From contig NZ_JAJNOQ010000002.1 in the NCBI RefSeq assembly GCF_021044775.1, forward strand, positions 186,001 through 250,000: a stretch of 64,000 bases of DNA, in the 5' to 3' direction. Position 1 is the stretch's first letter. Every line of letters begins with the position of its first letter. This document shows, piece by piece, positions 1-7,774 of the stretch. The notes under the pieces were generated by a model that worked only from the letters and a program-made list of their open reading frames with translations, searched no databases and was not told where the DNA came from. This DNA comes from Paraeggerthella hominis (GTDB lineage: Bacteria; Actinomycetota; Coriobacteriia; Coriobacteriales; Eggerthellaceae). The position numbers and the translations under genes are program-made.

Positions 1-1287
1 GACCCGGCGCTCGAAGCCATCATCATGAAGGCTATGGCCAAGAACCCGGCCGACCGCTTCGCCACGTCCAAGGACATGCGCCTGGCGCTGAACGACTACC
101 TGGCCGGACGTCCCGTCAATCTGGGCGAGGGCTTCACCAGCGCGCAGACGTCGGTCATGGGCGGCGTGGTGCCCCCCATCGGACCGGCTGCAGTTGACGG
201 AACGGCCGTCATGCCTGCCATGGGCGGCGTCGGCGGCGTGAACCCGGCTGCACCGGTTTCGCCCGCGCGTTCTTATCGTTCGGACGATGGCAACGGCAAG
301 AAGAGCAACAAGAAGACCATCGCCATCGTGATCGGCATCATCGCCGCACTTGCCATAGTGGGCGGCGTAGCATTTGCGCTCATGTCCGGCGGCGGCAGCA
401 ACGACAAGGACGCCATCCCGCTTCCCGACGTAGTGGGGCAGAGCGCCGACCAGGCAACGGCAACGTTGACGCAAGCCGGATTCACCAACATCGTCACGGA
501 AGAGTCCTTCAACGAAAAGGTGGAAGCCGGTAAGGTGGTCAGCCAAGATCCGCGCGGCGGCACCAAGCAGAAAAAGGACACCAAGATCACTCTGGGCATA
601 TCCAAGGGAACCCAGGAAATCACCGTGCCCGACTTGACCGGAAAGACCGCTGATCAGGCGAAAAAGGAACTGACGGCAAACGGCCTGAAATACTCTGCCG
701 GAACTGCCGAGTACTCCGACAAGGTCGAGAAGGACCACATTGTGCGCCAGGACGTTGCTCCGGGAACGCAGGTTGCAAAGGGAACCACCATCACCTACTA
801 CCTGTCTTTGGGCTCTGAAGGTATCGAGGTTCCCAATGTGGTGGGCATGATGCGCGGCGACGCGGTGGCCACGCTCAACAACTTGGGTCTGCTGGTCGAC
901 ACGAACAACTACACGTATCAGGCCAGCGACAAGCCCGAGGGAACCGTGCTTGCCCAAACCCCGGCCGCTGGCTCTAAGCTGCAGGAAAACGGCATGGTCG
1001 CGCTCACCCTGAGCAAGGGTCCCGACAAGAAGTCGTACTCGGTGGCAATCAATTCCAACGGCGGCGGCTCCGTTACGTCGGACGTCACGTCGGTCGAAGA
1101 GGGCGGACAGGTAACCATCAAAATCACGCCTGACGCAGGATACGAAGTCGCATCGGTGCGCGGCATCGACGACGTGCCGGCATCGGGCGGAACCTTCACG
1201 CTCACCAACGTGAAGGGCAACGTCAACGTCACGGTCACGTTCCAGAAGGCAACCAGCCCAGCGCCTTCCGGAAATGCGACAAGCTAA
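1..1287 (+). CDS. PASTA-domain Ser/Thr protein kinase, C-terminal part (5' truncated by window)
   Basis: The frame is open from base 1, so the gene starts outside the window. The first residues (DPALEAIIMKAMAKNPADRF) are the last helices of a Hanks-type kinase C-lobe. Counting from the Met at base 25, a linker is followed by one membrane segment (about residues 98-120) and three extracellular PASTA domains (131-195, 199-263, 267-332), each starting with a (V/L)P(D/N)(V/L)xG-type motif. In StkP/PknB-type kinases PASTA domains sense peptidoglycan fragments or lipid II. A fourth extracellular domain (about 337-407, with GGGSV and AGYEVASV) resembles an InlB-type B-repeat and is not usual in the family. 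The catalytic core is not visible. Function by family is cell-wall or growth signalling. Confidence 0.93.
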   Translation, partial: DPALEAIIMKAMAKNPADRFATSKDMRLALNDYLAGRPVNLGEGFTSAQTSVMGGVVPPIGPAAVDGTAVMPAMGGVGGVNPAAPVSPARSYRSDDGNGKKSNKKTIAIVIGIIAALAIVGGVAFALMSGGGSNDKDAIPLPDVVGQSADQATATLTQAGFTNIVTEESFNEKVEAGKVVSQDPRGGTKQKKDTKITLGISKGTQEITVPDLTGKTADQAKKELTANGLKYSAGTAEYSDKVEKDHIVRQDVAPGTQVAKGTTITYYLSLGSEGIEVPNVVGMMRGDAVATLNNLGLLVDTNNYTYQASDKPEGTVLAQTPAAGSKLQENGMVALTLSKGPDKKSYSVAINSNGGGSVTSDVTSVEEGGQVTIKITPDAGYEVASVRGIDDVPASGGTFTLTNVKGNVNVTVTFQKATSPAPSGNATS

Positions 1288-1361
1288 CAGGGCGCGCAGA
1301 GAAACAGACGGGCAACGCACGTCGGACTTACGCGAGCTCCGTCAGTAAAGCAGCTAGAATA

Positions 1362-1400
1362 GGCAACGAGAGGTCCAGGCCCTCGTTGCCTTTCTTTTTC
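1362..1400 (+). terminator. Rho-independent terminator after the PASTA kinase
   Basis: GGCAACGAG (1362-1370) pairs perfectly with CTCGTTGCC (1382-1390) and is followed by TTTCTTTTT. It separates the kinase gene from the osmolyte transporter operon. Confidence 0.85.
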
Positions 1401-1432
1401 TGCAATTCTCGTTTGAAAGCGAGGTCGACCGC

Positions 1433-3010
1433 TTGATCGAATCGACGCTTTCCCTGCTCGTGGAAAAAAGATCTTGGTTCTTCGAGCTTTTGATCCAGCA
1501 TATCGGAATATCCTGCGTGGCCGTGTTCCTTGCAGTTATCATCGGCCTTTCAATCGGCATGGCCATCGCACAATGGAGACGCGGCGCGAAACCCGTTCTT
1601 GCGCTGGTGAACTTCATCTACACCATTCCATCCATTGCCTTGTTTGGCTTTTTGATCCCCGTTACCGGAATCGGAAACACAACCGCCATCGCAGCCCTGA
1701 GCATCTACGCGCTCCTCCCCATGGTGCGCAACACCTACACCGGCCTCACCAGCATCGACCCTGCCATAACGGAAGCCGCACGCGGCATGGGGTCAACCAA
1801 CGGACAACTGCTCTACCGCATCGAACTGCCTTTGGCCGCGCCCGTCATCGTAAGCGGCATTCGAACCACAACAACCATGACCATCGCTTTGGCCGGTATC
1901 GCCAGCTTCATAGGAGCCGGAGGGCTTGGAGTTGCCATCTACCGCGGCATCACCACGAACAACCTGGAAATGACCGTAGCGGGCAGCGCGCTCATCGCCT
2001 TGCTGGCCATCACGGTAGACCTGCTGCTGGGACTGATCGAGAAGCGCGCGCGACGGCATTTGGAACCACGCAACGCACAACGCAGTGGCTGGCGGCTGGG
2101 AATATGCCTGACCGTTGCCGCGTTGATAGCCGCGTGCGGCATCGTTGCCATGGAACAGGGCCCGAGTCCCTTCGGACCAATGACGAACGAGGGTAAAAGC
2201 GGCGTTATCCGCATAGCCACAAAGCCCATGACCGAACAGTACATTCTCGGAGAGATGCTGAACACGCTGATAGAGCACGACACCGACCTTTCCGTTGAGC
2301 TTACGCAGGGCATAGGCGGAGGCACCTCCAACATTCAACCCGGCATGGAAAAGGGTGATTTCGATCTGTACCCCGAATACACCGGCACCGGATGGAACGC
2401 CGTGCTCAAGCATGACAGCACGTACGACGAATCCATGTTCGACACGATGCAGCAGGAATACCAAGACCGCCTGAACCTCACCTGGGTAGGCCTGTACGGC
2501 TTCAACAACACCTTCGGGCTTGCGGTAAGCAAGCAAGTCGCCCAACAATACAACCTGCACACGTATTCCGACCTTGCACGCGCAGCGGAAAGCCTTGCAC
2601 TGGGCGCTGAACCCGACTTCTTCGACCGGCAAGATGGCTACCCCGGCCTGCAAAAAGCTTACGGGATGAACTTCGGAAGCACGCGCGATATGGACATCAG
2701 CTTAAAGTACCGTGCGCTGTTCGAAGGGCGCGTAGATGCTATCGCCATCTCCACAACCGACGGTCAAGCAGCCGACGACCAGCTTGTCGTGCTGCAAGAC
2801 GACAAGGGGTTCTATCCCACGTATCTATGCGGGAGCGTCGTGCGCGTAGATACGCTAGACGCCCATCCCGAACTGAAAGCCGTGCTCGAAAAGATGCGGG
2901 GCCTTATTTCGGACGTCGACATGGCGCGCATGAACAACCAAGTGGAAACCCAAGGTCGTGAGCCGAAAGACGTTGCTGATGCGTTCCTTGCTCAGAAAGG
3001 ACTCCTATGA
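1433..3010 (+). CDS. Glycine betaine/choline-type ABC transporter, fused permease and substrate-binding protein
   Basis: 525 residues. Residues 1-205 form an OpuCB/ProW-type permease with several membrane helices and an EAA loop (EAARGMGS near 114-121) for docking the ATPase. A further helix (about 222-240) tethers an OpuAC/ProX-type binding domain (about 255-525, with the typical DLYPEYTGTG near 311). Such fusions are known in osmoprotectant importers and remove the need for a separate lipoprotein. TTG is taken as start because GAGG lies 8 bases upstream and no better start fits. The stop overlaps the next ATG (ATGA), so the ATPase is translationally coupled. The exact substrate (betaine, carnitine, choline or proline betaine) cannot be read from the sequence. 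Confidence 0.9.
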   Translation: MIESTLSLLVEKRSWFFELLIQHIGISCVAVFLAVIIGLSIGMAIAQWRRGAKPVLALVNFIYTIPSIALFGFLIPVTGIGNTTAIAALSIYALLPMVRNTYTGLTSIDPAITEAARGMGSTNGQLLYRIELPLAAPVIVSGIRTTTTMTIALAGIASFIGAGGLGVAIYRGITTNNLEMTVAGSALIALLAITVDLLLGLIEKRARRHLEPRNAQRSGWRLGICLTVAALIAACGIVAMEQGPSPFGPMTNEGKSGVIRIATKPMTEQYILGEMLNTLIEHDTDLSVELTQGIGGGTSNIQPGMEKGDFDLYPEYTGTGWNAVLKHDSTYDESMFDTMQQEYQDRLNLTWVGLYGFNNTFGLAVSKQVAQQYNLHTYSDLARAAESLALGAEPDFFDRQDGYPGLQKAYGMNFGSTRDMDISLKYRALFEGRVDAIAISTTDGQAADDQLVVLQDDKGFYPTYLCGSVVRVDTLDAHPELKAVLEKMRGLISDVDMARMNNQVETQGREPKDVADAFLAQKGLL

Positions 3011-3765
3011 TCGCAATTGAATTCAACGACGTTTCAAAGCAGTTCGGCAGCACGCGAGCCGTCGACCAGGTAAGCCTCTCCATCGAACAGGGAAGCTTCG
3101 TCACCATCATAGGCAGCTCTGGATGCGGCAAGACCACGCTGCTCAAAATGGTCAATGCCCTGGCCATGCCGGACGAGGGGAGCATTTTGATCCACGGCAA
3201 GTCCACCGCCGACCTCAATCCCATCGAACTCCGACGAAACATAGGCTACGCGATCCAAGGAAGCGTTCTGTTTCCCCATCTGACCGTCGAGCAGAATATC
3301 GCATACGTTCCGCGCTTGCTGAATCGGGGGGATCGTCGAAGAACCGAAGCCGCGGTGGACAAATGGATGAGCATCATTGGACTTTCACCTCAAATCAAAG
3401 ACCGCTATCCTTCTGAATTGTCCGGTGGCCAGGCCCAGCGCGTGGGCATGGCGCGCGCATTGGCCGCAAGCCCCGACATTCTTCTTGCAGACGAACCTTT
3501 CAGCGCCGTCGACGCCATCACGCGAACCGCTCTGCAAGACGAGGTTAAACAGATTCACGACCAAACGGGCATCACGATACTGTTCGTCACGCACGATATA
3601 GACGAAGCCCTTGCGCTAGGAGATCGCGTGCTCGTCATGGAGCGCGGGCAGGCCGTTCAATGTGCCTCCCCGTGCGAAATTCTACGCAGCCCCGCCACGG
3701 ACTTTGTAAAGCGCCTTGTCACCCGCAAGCAGCGCGTATTCTCCTGCTCGGAAACCCTTCCGTAA
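3007..3765 (+). CDS. Osmoprotectant ABC transporter ATP-binding protein (OpuCA/ProV type)
   Basis: 252 residues. It has a Walker A motif (GSSGCGKTT, about 37-45), the signature LSGGQAQRVG (about 139-148) and Walker B LLADEPFSAVD. It powers the fused permease/binding protein encoded just upstream, whose stop codon it overlaps by 4 bases. The protein ends about 40 residues after the switch region, so it lacks the tandem CBS module that senses ionic strength in longer OpuA/OpuC ATPases. Osmotic gating, if present, must therefore lie elsewhere. Confidence 0.92.
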   Translation: MIAIEFNDVSKQFGSTRAVDQVSLSIEQGSFVTIIGSSGCGKTTLLKMVNALAMPDEGSILIHGKSTADLNPIELRRNIGYAIQGSVLFPHLTVEQNIAYVPRLLNRGDRRRTEAAVDKWMSIIGLSPQIKDRYPSELSGGQAQRVGMARALAASPDILLADEPFSAVDAITRTALQDEVKQIHDQTGITILFVTHDIDEALALGDRVLVMERGQAVQCASPCEILRSPATDFVKRLVTRKQRVFSCSETLP

Positions 3766-3824
3766 GATTTCCCCTCAAGGGGCTTCAAAAAAATAGTCAA
3801 TGCCGTAGCATGGACCGTATGAGG

Positions 3825-3840
3825 TTGACCGCCCGGTCAA
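3825..3840. promoter_or_regulatory. Palindromic operator-like site upstream of the TetR gene
   Basis: TTGACCG (3825-3831), CC, CGGTCAA (3834-3840) is a perfect 7-2-7 inverted repeat ending 15 bases before the TetR start codon. TetR regulators commonly bind such sites over their own promoter, so autorepression of the three-gene operon is the natural inference. Confidence 0.65.
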
Positions 3841-3855
3841 GCAAGAGGAGACGCC

Positions 3856-4494
3856 ATGGTCAACAAGCACGGCAATTTGGAGAAGTTCGAACGACTGCCC
3901 GCAGAACGGCAGGAAGCCATCGTGAACGCCGCCGTTGAAGCATTCGGGCGAAACGACTACAAAAACGCCTCCACCGAAAGCATCGCGCGCAAAGCGGGCA
4001 TCTCCAAAGGCCTGCTGTTCTTCTACTTCAAAAACAAAAAAGAGCTTTACCTTTACCTGATGGAATACTTGATGGAAAAAGTATCGCACCTGGTAGTCGA
4101 TGATGAATTCTACGCCATTGACGACTTCTTCGACCTGTTCATCTACGCAGGGCAACGAAAATGCGCAGTCCTCTCCAAGTTCCCCTACGCGCTCGAATTC
4201 TCCATCCACGCTTTCTACCCCGAGCACAAAGACGTCAAGGACACCATGGAGAACTGGACGCAAAACCAAATCGACCTCATGTTCGCTGCGTATTTCAAAA
4301 ACGTGAATTTCGACAAGTTTCGCGATGATGTAGACCCGCGCTACGTTGTCAACCTGCTGATATGGCTTGCCGACGGCTACCTACACCAGCAACAAGCCCT
4401 GAAAAAGCGGCTTGACATGGACGACATGATGACCGAGATGCATCGTTGGTGCGACATGCTGCGCACCTGGTCTTACAAAAAGGAGTACGTATGA
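3856..4494 (+). CDS. TetR-family transcriptional regulator
   Basis: 212 residues. The N-terminal helix-turn-helix (about residues 33-55, TESIARKAGISKGLLFFYF) is typical of TetR, and the C-terminal ligand domain is divergent. AGGAG lies 5 bases before ATG. It is the first gene of an operon with an ABC-2 ATPase (overlap ATGA) and permease. TetR-ABC cassettes of this layout usually control export of a toxic or antimicrobial compound, and the regulator probably senses it. The inducer is unknown. Confidence 0.9.
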   Translation: MVNKHGNLEKFERLPAERQEAIVNAAVEAFGRNDYKNASTESIARKAGISKGLLFFYFKNKKELYLYLMEYLMEKVSHLVVDDEFYAIDDFFDLFIYAGQRKCAVLSKFPYALEFSIHAFYPEHKDVKDTMENWTQNQIDLMFAAYFKNVNFDKFRDDVDPRYVVNLLIWLADGYLHQQQALKKRLDMDDMMTEMHRWCDMLRTWSYKKEYV

Positions 4495-5405
4495 CAGGCA
4501 GTCAGGCGATTATCGAGCTGCAGGCGCTCACGAAAGACTACGGGGAGGGACGCGGCGCCTTCGATGTAACGTTCTCGGTCGAACGAGGCGAGGTGTTCGG
4601 GTTCCTGGGTCCCAACGGCGCAGGGAAAACCGTTACCATGCGCAATCTCATGGGCTTTATCAAGCCCGACAGTGGCACGGCGACCATTGCGGGGCTGCGC
4701 TGCTTTCAAGATCGAGCCAAAATCCAAAACCGGCTTGGCTATCTGCCAGGAGAAATCGCATGCATGGACGATATGACCGGCAGCGCGTTTCTCAACTTCA
4801 TGGCGCGTATGAAGCACGTGGATTCAATGATGCGCATGCACGAACTGATCGACTATTTCGAGCTTGATCCTACGCGCAAGATTCGCAAAATGTCGAAAGG
4901 AACCAAACAAAAAGTGGGGCTGGTATGCGCGTTCATGGCGAAACCCGACATCGTGCTGCTTGACGAGCCCACCAGCGGCCTTGACCCTCTCATGCAAAAC
5001 CGGTTTATCGACCTGGTGCTTGACGAGAAAAGCCGCGGCACCACCGTCTTTTTGTCGTCGCACCTGTTTGAAGAAGTTGAGCGCACGTGTGATCGGGTCG
5101 CCTTCATCCGCGGCGGAAGAATTGTTGCAGTCGAGCGCATGGGCGACGTGCAAAAGAACCGCAAGCGCATGTTCGCAATCACCTTCGCCCAACCGGAGGC
5201 CCGCGCGCGCTACCTAACAGCCCACCCCGAGGCGCGCGCGATCGGCGGTTCTACAGCAGAGATCGCCGTCACCGGAAACATGGACCTGTTCGTGAAAGAT
5301 TTGGCCGCCTACCCCGTGCAGGATCTGTCTGCGCGGGAGCAAACGCTCGAAGAGCTGTTCCTGCACCTGTACGGCGCTCAGTTGAAGGGAGGCGTCCATG
5401 AATAG
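4491..5405 (+). CDS. ABC-2 type exporter ATP-binding protein
   Basis: 304 residues from the ATG at 4491, chosen because AAGGAG lies 7 bases upstream and the codon overlaps the TetR stop. An in-frame start at 4446 lies inside the TetR gene and is unlikely. Visible are Walker A GPNGAGKT, a signature region (MSKGTKQKVGL, a variant of LSGGQ) and Walker B with D-loop (LLDEPTSGLDP). The C-terminal 80 residues are the accessory domain of drug/antibiotic exporters of the DrrA/CcmA type. It partners with the permease at 5398. Confidence 0.9.
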   Translation: MTGSQAIIELQALTKDYGEGRGAFDVTFSVERGEVFGFLGPNGAGKTVTMRNLMGFIKPDSGTATIAGLRCFQDRAKIQNRLGYLPGEIACMDDMTGSAFLNFMARMKHVDSMMRMHELIDYFELDPTRKIRKMSKGTKQKVGLVCAFMAKPDIVLLDEPTSGLDPLMQNRFIDLVLDEKSRGTTVFLSSHLFEEVERTCDRVAFIRGGRIVAVERMGDVQKNRKRMFAITFAQPEARARYLTAHPEARAIGGSTAEIAVTGNMDLFVKDLAAYPVQDLSAREQTLEELFLHLYGAQLKGGVHE

Positions 5406-6195
5406 CACGCTGCTGGCGAAGGAGCTGAAGTCGAACGCGTTCGTGGCGATTATCATCTTCGCGGTTTTAGGGATGTACATAGCCTGTATCGTCATGATGT
5501 TCGATCCCAGTTTAGGCGAAAGCCTGAACATGATGATGGACAGCATGCCGGAGCTGTTCGCCGCCTTCGGCATGGGAACGCAAGCGACCACGCTGCTCGA
5601 CTTCATGCTGAACTACCTGTACGGGTTCCTGCTGACCGTGTTCCCGTTCGTCCTGATTCTCATTATGGCAAACAAGCTTATGGTGCGTTACCTGGACCGC
5701 GGCACCATGAGTTACCTGCTGGCCACTCCCAACAGTCGCGTGCGCGTCGCGCTTACGCTTGCAGGGGCCATGATGGTTGTTCTGGCCCTGCTCATGGTGC
5801 TCACGACAGCTGCAGAAATTGCCTGTGCGGAGCTTATGTTCCCGGGAGACCTGGACATTCCAGGGCTGTTCCGCGCGAACGTCGGGCTGTTCTGCCTGTG
5901 GACGTTCTTGGCGGGCATGTGCTTCTTCTCAGCCTGCGCCTTCTCGAACGCAGGAGCGGCGCTGTGGGTTGGCGGCGGAGCGGGTATTGCGTTCTTCTTG
6001 ATGCAAATGGTGGCGAAGGTGGGCGACAAGCTGGCCTTTCTGGACAAGGTCAACCCGCTTGCGATGTTCGACAGCTACGGTTTGGCGACAAGCGATGCTT
6101 CCGCTTACGCAGGGTCGGCAATCCTGCTTGCCCTCGGCATCGCCCTGTTCGCCCTTGCGATTGGCGTATTCAACCGCCGAGACTTGAGCATCTAG
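5398..6195 (+). CDS. ABC-2 type exporter permease
   Basis: 265 residues with about six hydrophobic segments (near 15-37, 60-90, 115-140, 163-185, 190-215, 238-258), the usual size of an ABC-2 permease half-transporter. The start overlaps the end of the ATPase gene by 8 bases, with the GGGAGG Shine-Dalgarno inside it. Together with 4491-5405 it should form an exporter under control of the TetR protein. The substrate cannot be told from the sequence. Confidence 0.87.
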   Translation: MNSTLLAKELKSNAFVAIIIFAVLGMYIACIVMMFDPSLGESLNMMMDSMPELFAAFGMGTQATTLLDFMLNYLYGFLLTVFPFVLILIMANKLMVRYLDRGTMSYLLATPNSRVRVALTLAGAMMVVLALLMVLTTAAEIACAELMFPGDLDIPGLFRANVGLFCLWTFLAGMCFFSACAFSNAGAALWVGGGAGIAFFLMQMVAKVGDKLAFLDKVNPLAMFDSYGLATSDASAYAGSAILLALGIALFALAIGVFNRRDLSI

Positions 6196-6201
6196 CGTAA
6201 C

Positions 6202-6243
6202 AAGGCTGAGGGAGCGAGCGCCGCGCGCACCTCCCCCAGCCTT
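6202..6243. terminator. Hairpin between convergent genes
   Basis: AAGGCTG (6202-6208) pairs with CAGCCTT (6237-6243), with further GGGAG/CTCCC pairing inside. There is no good U-run on either side, so it is a weak bidirectional terminator at best. Confidence 0.4.
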
Positions 6244-6256
6244 ACGACCAACTGAA

Positions 6257-6811
6257 TTACTGCTGCACGCTCACAGCAGAAAACACGCCGCTCTCTACCG
6301 TCGCCTTTACAACGATGGTTGTATTCACATCGGCGGAATCGGTCGCGTTCGCCAGCTTGAACGTTATGGTCGACTCGCCGTTGTTCTGCTGGTCAGCCAT
6401 AAACCCGAACACGTGCATGCCCGCAGAGCCTATCACGTCGTTCGCGTTTTGGTCGTAGTACGTAGAAGACGGCAGATCCGCATCCGTGTCCTTCAGCACC
6501 GAATCGCCGCTCACGTCGGACGTCCACTGATACTGAGCGTCGGCGCTCGAATCCAAAAGCACCAGCATGTCGCCGTTGGAATACGCAACCCATCCGTTCG
6601 ACACCTTCAAAACCGTTCCTTCGGCCAAGCTGCTGCCGTCGCCCATTTGATTTGCAGCGTTGTCGCTTGCCGCCGAGTTGTTCGCGGGAGCAGCGTTGTC
6701 CGAATTCGTTGCGGCATTGGTATCGTTTGAGCAGCCGGCCATTGCAATCAACGACGCCAAAAGCAGCGCCACCGCACTTCCTACCATAGAAAATTTTGCA
6801 ATTTTAGTCAT
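6257..6811 (-). CDS. Small secreted lipoprotein, possibly chagasin-like fold
   Basis: 184 residues from the ATG at 6811, which has GAGAGGA 6 bases upstream. A start 25 codons earlier would put a charged tail before the signal peptide and is rejected. The signal peptide ends in a lipobox (IAMAGC, lipidated Cys27), then comes an Asn/Ala-rich linker. The mature domain contains YQWTSD and GMHVFGFMADQQNNGEST, whose order and spacing recall chagasin/I42 peptidase inhibitors (W-containing loop, then a G-x-H-x-F strand). That assignment is tentative; otherwise it is an uncharacterised surface lipoprotein. Confidence 0.75.
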   Translation of the reverse strand: MTKIAKFSMVGSAVALLLASLIAMAGCSNDTNAATNSDNAAPANNSAASDNAANQMGDGSSLAEGTVLKVSNGWVAYSNGDMLVLLDSSADAQYQWTSDVSGDSVLKDTDADLPSSTYYDQNANDVIGSAGMHVFGFMADQQNNGESTITFKLANATDSADVNTTIVVKATVESGVFSAVSVQQ

Positions 6812-7027
6812 GAAATCCTCTCTTTCTTTGCATGCACTTCGAAAACCGCACGTTCTTTTGTCTGCGCAAACAGGGATGTGCTCCAACCCATCCTAGGAGC
6901 ATGTTTCCTACTCTGAACTGGCCTTGCTCGTACGTTTGGCATCCGTAACCGCATCGATTTCATTCCGAAACCCATCCCCTCGCAACAAGTCGTTATCCAA
7001 AACTTTCAACTTTTCTTAAAAAAGTCG

Positions 7028-7056
7028 TTGACAGAAGATGGGAGTACGGGCATAAT
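7028..7056 (+). promoter_or_regulatory. Sigma70-type promoter of tRNA-Arg
   Basis: TTGACA (7028-7033), 17-base spacer, CATAAT (7051-7056), placed 20 bases before the mature tRNA 5' end. Confidence 0.75.
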
Positions 7057-7076
7057 ATCTTTCGCTGCTTCGACGT

Positions 7077-7153
7077 GCGCCGTTACCTCAGCTGGATAGA
7101 GGGACTGACTACGAATCAGTACGTCGGGGGTTCGAATCCCTCACGGCGCACCA
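7077..7153 (+). tRNA. tRNA-Arg (anticodon ACG)
   Basis: 77-nt cloverleaf: acceptor GCGCCGT/ACGGCGC, D-stem CCTC/GAGG, anticodon loop CTACGAA, T-loop TTCGAAT, with CCA encoded. A34 is normally edited to inosine by TadA to read CGU/CGC/CGA. Confidence 0.96.
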
Positions 7154-7163
7154 TTTAGCATTC

Positions 7164-7190
7164 AAAACCGTCCAACTGGGCGGTTTTTTT
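7164..7190 (+). terminator. Rho-independent terminator of tRNA-Arg
   Basis: AACCGTCC (7166-7173), a short loop, GGGCGGTT and a seven-T run. Confidence 0.8.
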
Positions 7191-7774
7191 GCGTCTCTTG
7201 CAAAACAGAGGAGCTGCCCCCTCAAGCCAATGACGGACCTTGCCGGTGCATCGCATTCTGGTGCGCCAGCAACAGGGCTCGCAGCGTCGCTTTCAAGAAC
7301 CCGCATGCAAGCAGCCCGGCGGCTCGTTTCAAATGCGGCTACGACCACCCGGAGCAACCTTGTAACCTACACAAACAAAAAACACGCCCGGATGCTCGGC
7401 CAATGAGGTATGATACGTACCAGTTGCGTTGACAATGCGCTTCGATGGCAGCATGCTCATACGCAAACGCGATCAGACGGTTTGACTGAACGGCACGCCG
7501 TTCAGAAGCCCGAAATCCGCAACGACTGGTATCAGCACGTGCGGTTTTTTTATTGGTCAATAGGAAAGGGACTTTGTTGAAGGTTCGAAAATCGAAACCT
7601 CACAGTAAGTAGCCCTCCTTCGATTTCCTTACGTCGGCAGTCGAAGGTGGCTGCGGCGCTCGTGTTTGACATAGATTTTACTCCCCCGCATCGTGATGCG
7701 CGCAAACGCACGCGTTACCATGGGACACGGTACGATCGCTTGCGAACACGGGCATGAACAGTAAGGGATAAACC
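7191..7774. other. Gene-poor intergenic region upstream of the Mg2+ transport pair
   Basis: No convincing protein gene. Open frames here are short, lack ribosome sites and partly read through the tRNA. It contains a possible small transcribed RNA (about 7429-7552) and a TTGACA box at 7666-7671 that may belong to the promoter of the gene at 7775, though its -10 is poor. The M-box leader that controls many Mg2+ genes was looked for and not found. Confidence 0.5.
7429..7552 (+). ncRNA. Possible small RNA unit: promoter box, hairpin, terminator
   Basis: TTGACA at 7429-7434 is followed, 53 bases on, by a perfect 8-bp hairpin CTGAACGG/CCGTTCAG (7487-7494/7499-7506, loop CACG). A second stem CCGCA/TGCGG (7518-7522/7541-7545) ends in TTTTTTT. 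The -10 at the expected distance (CATGCT) is weak. The order suggests a short RNA or leader that ends before the gene at 7775. Its identity is unknown. Confidence 0.3.

Noticed and set aside
7109..7357. Minus-strand open frame ending in a WCAVRDSNPRR-like sequence
   Set aside because: It runs antisense through tRNA-Arg; such translated tRNA stretches are a common annotation artefact. The same applies to frames crossing 33985-34197 and 61500-61724.
7560..7774. M-box or other known Mg2+/Mn2+ riboswitch upstream of the MgtE_N-type gene
   Set aside because: Conserved core segments of the M-box and of the yybP-ykoY Mn2+ motif were looked for and not found.
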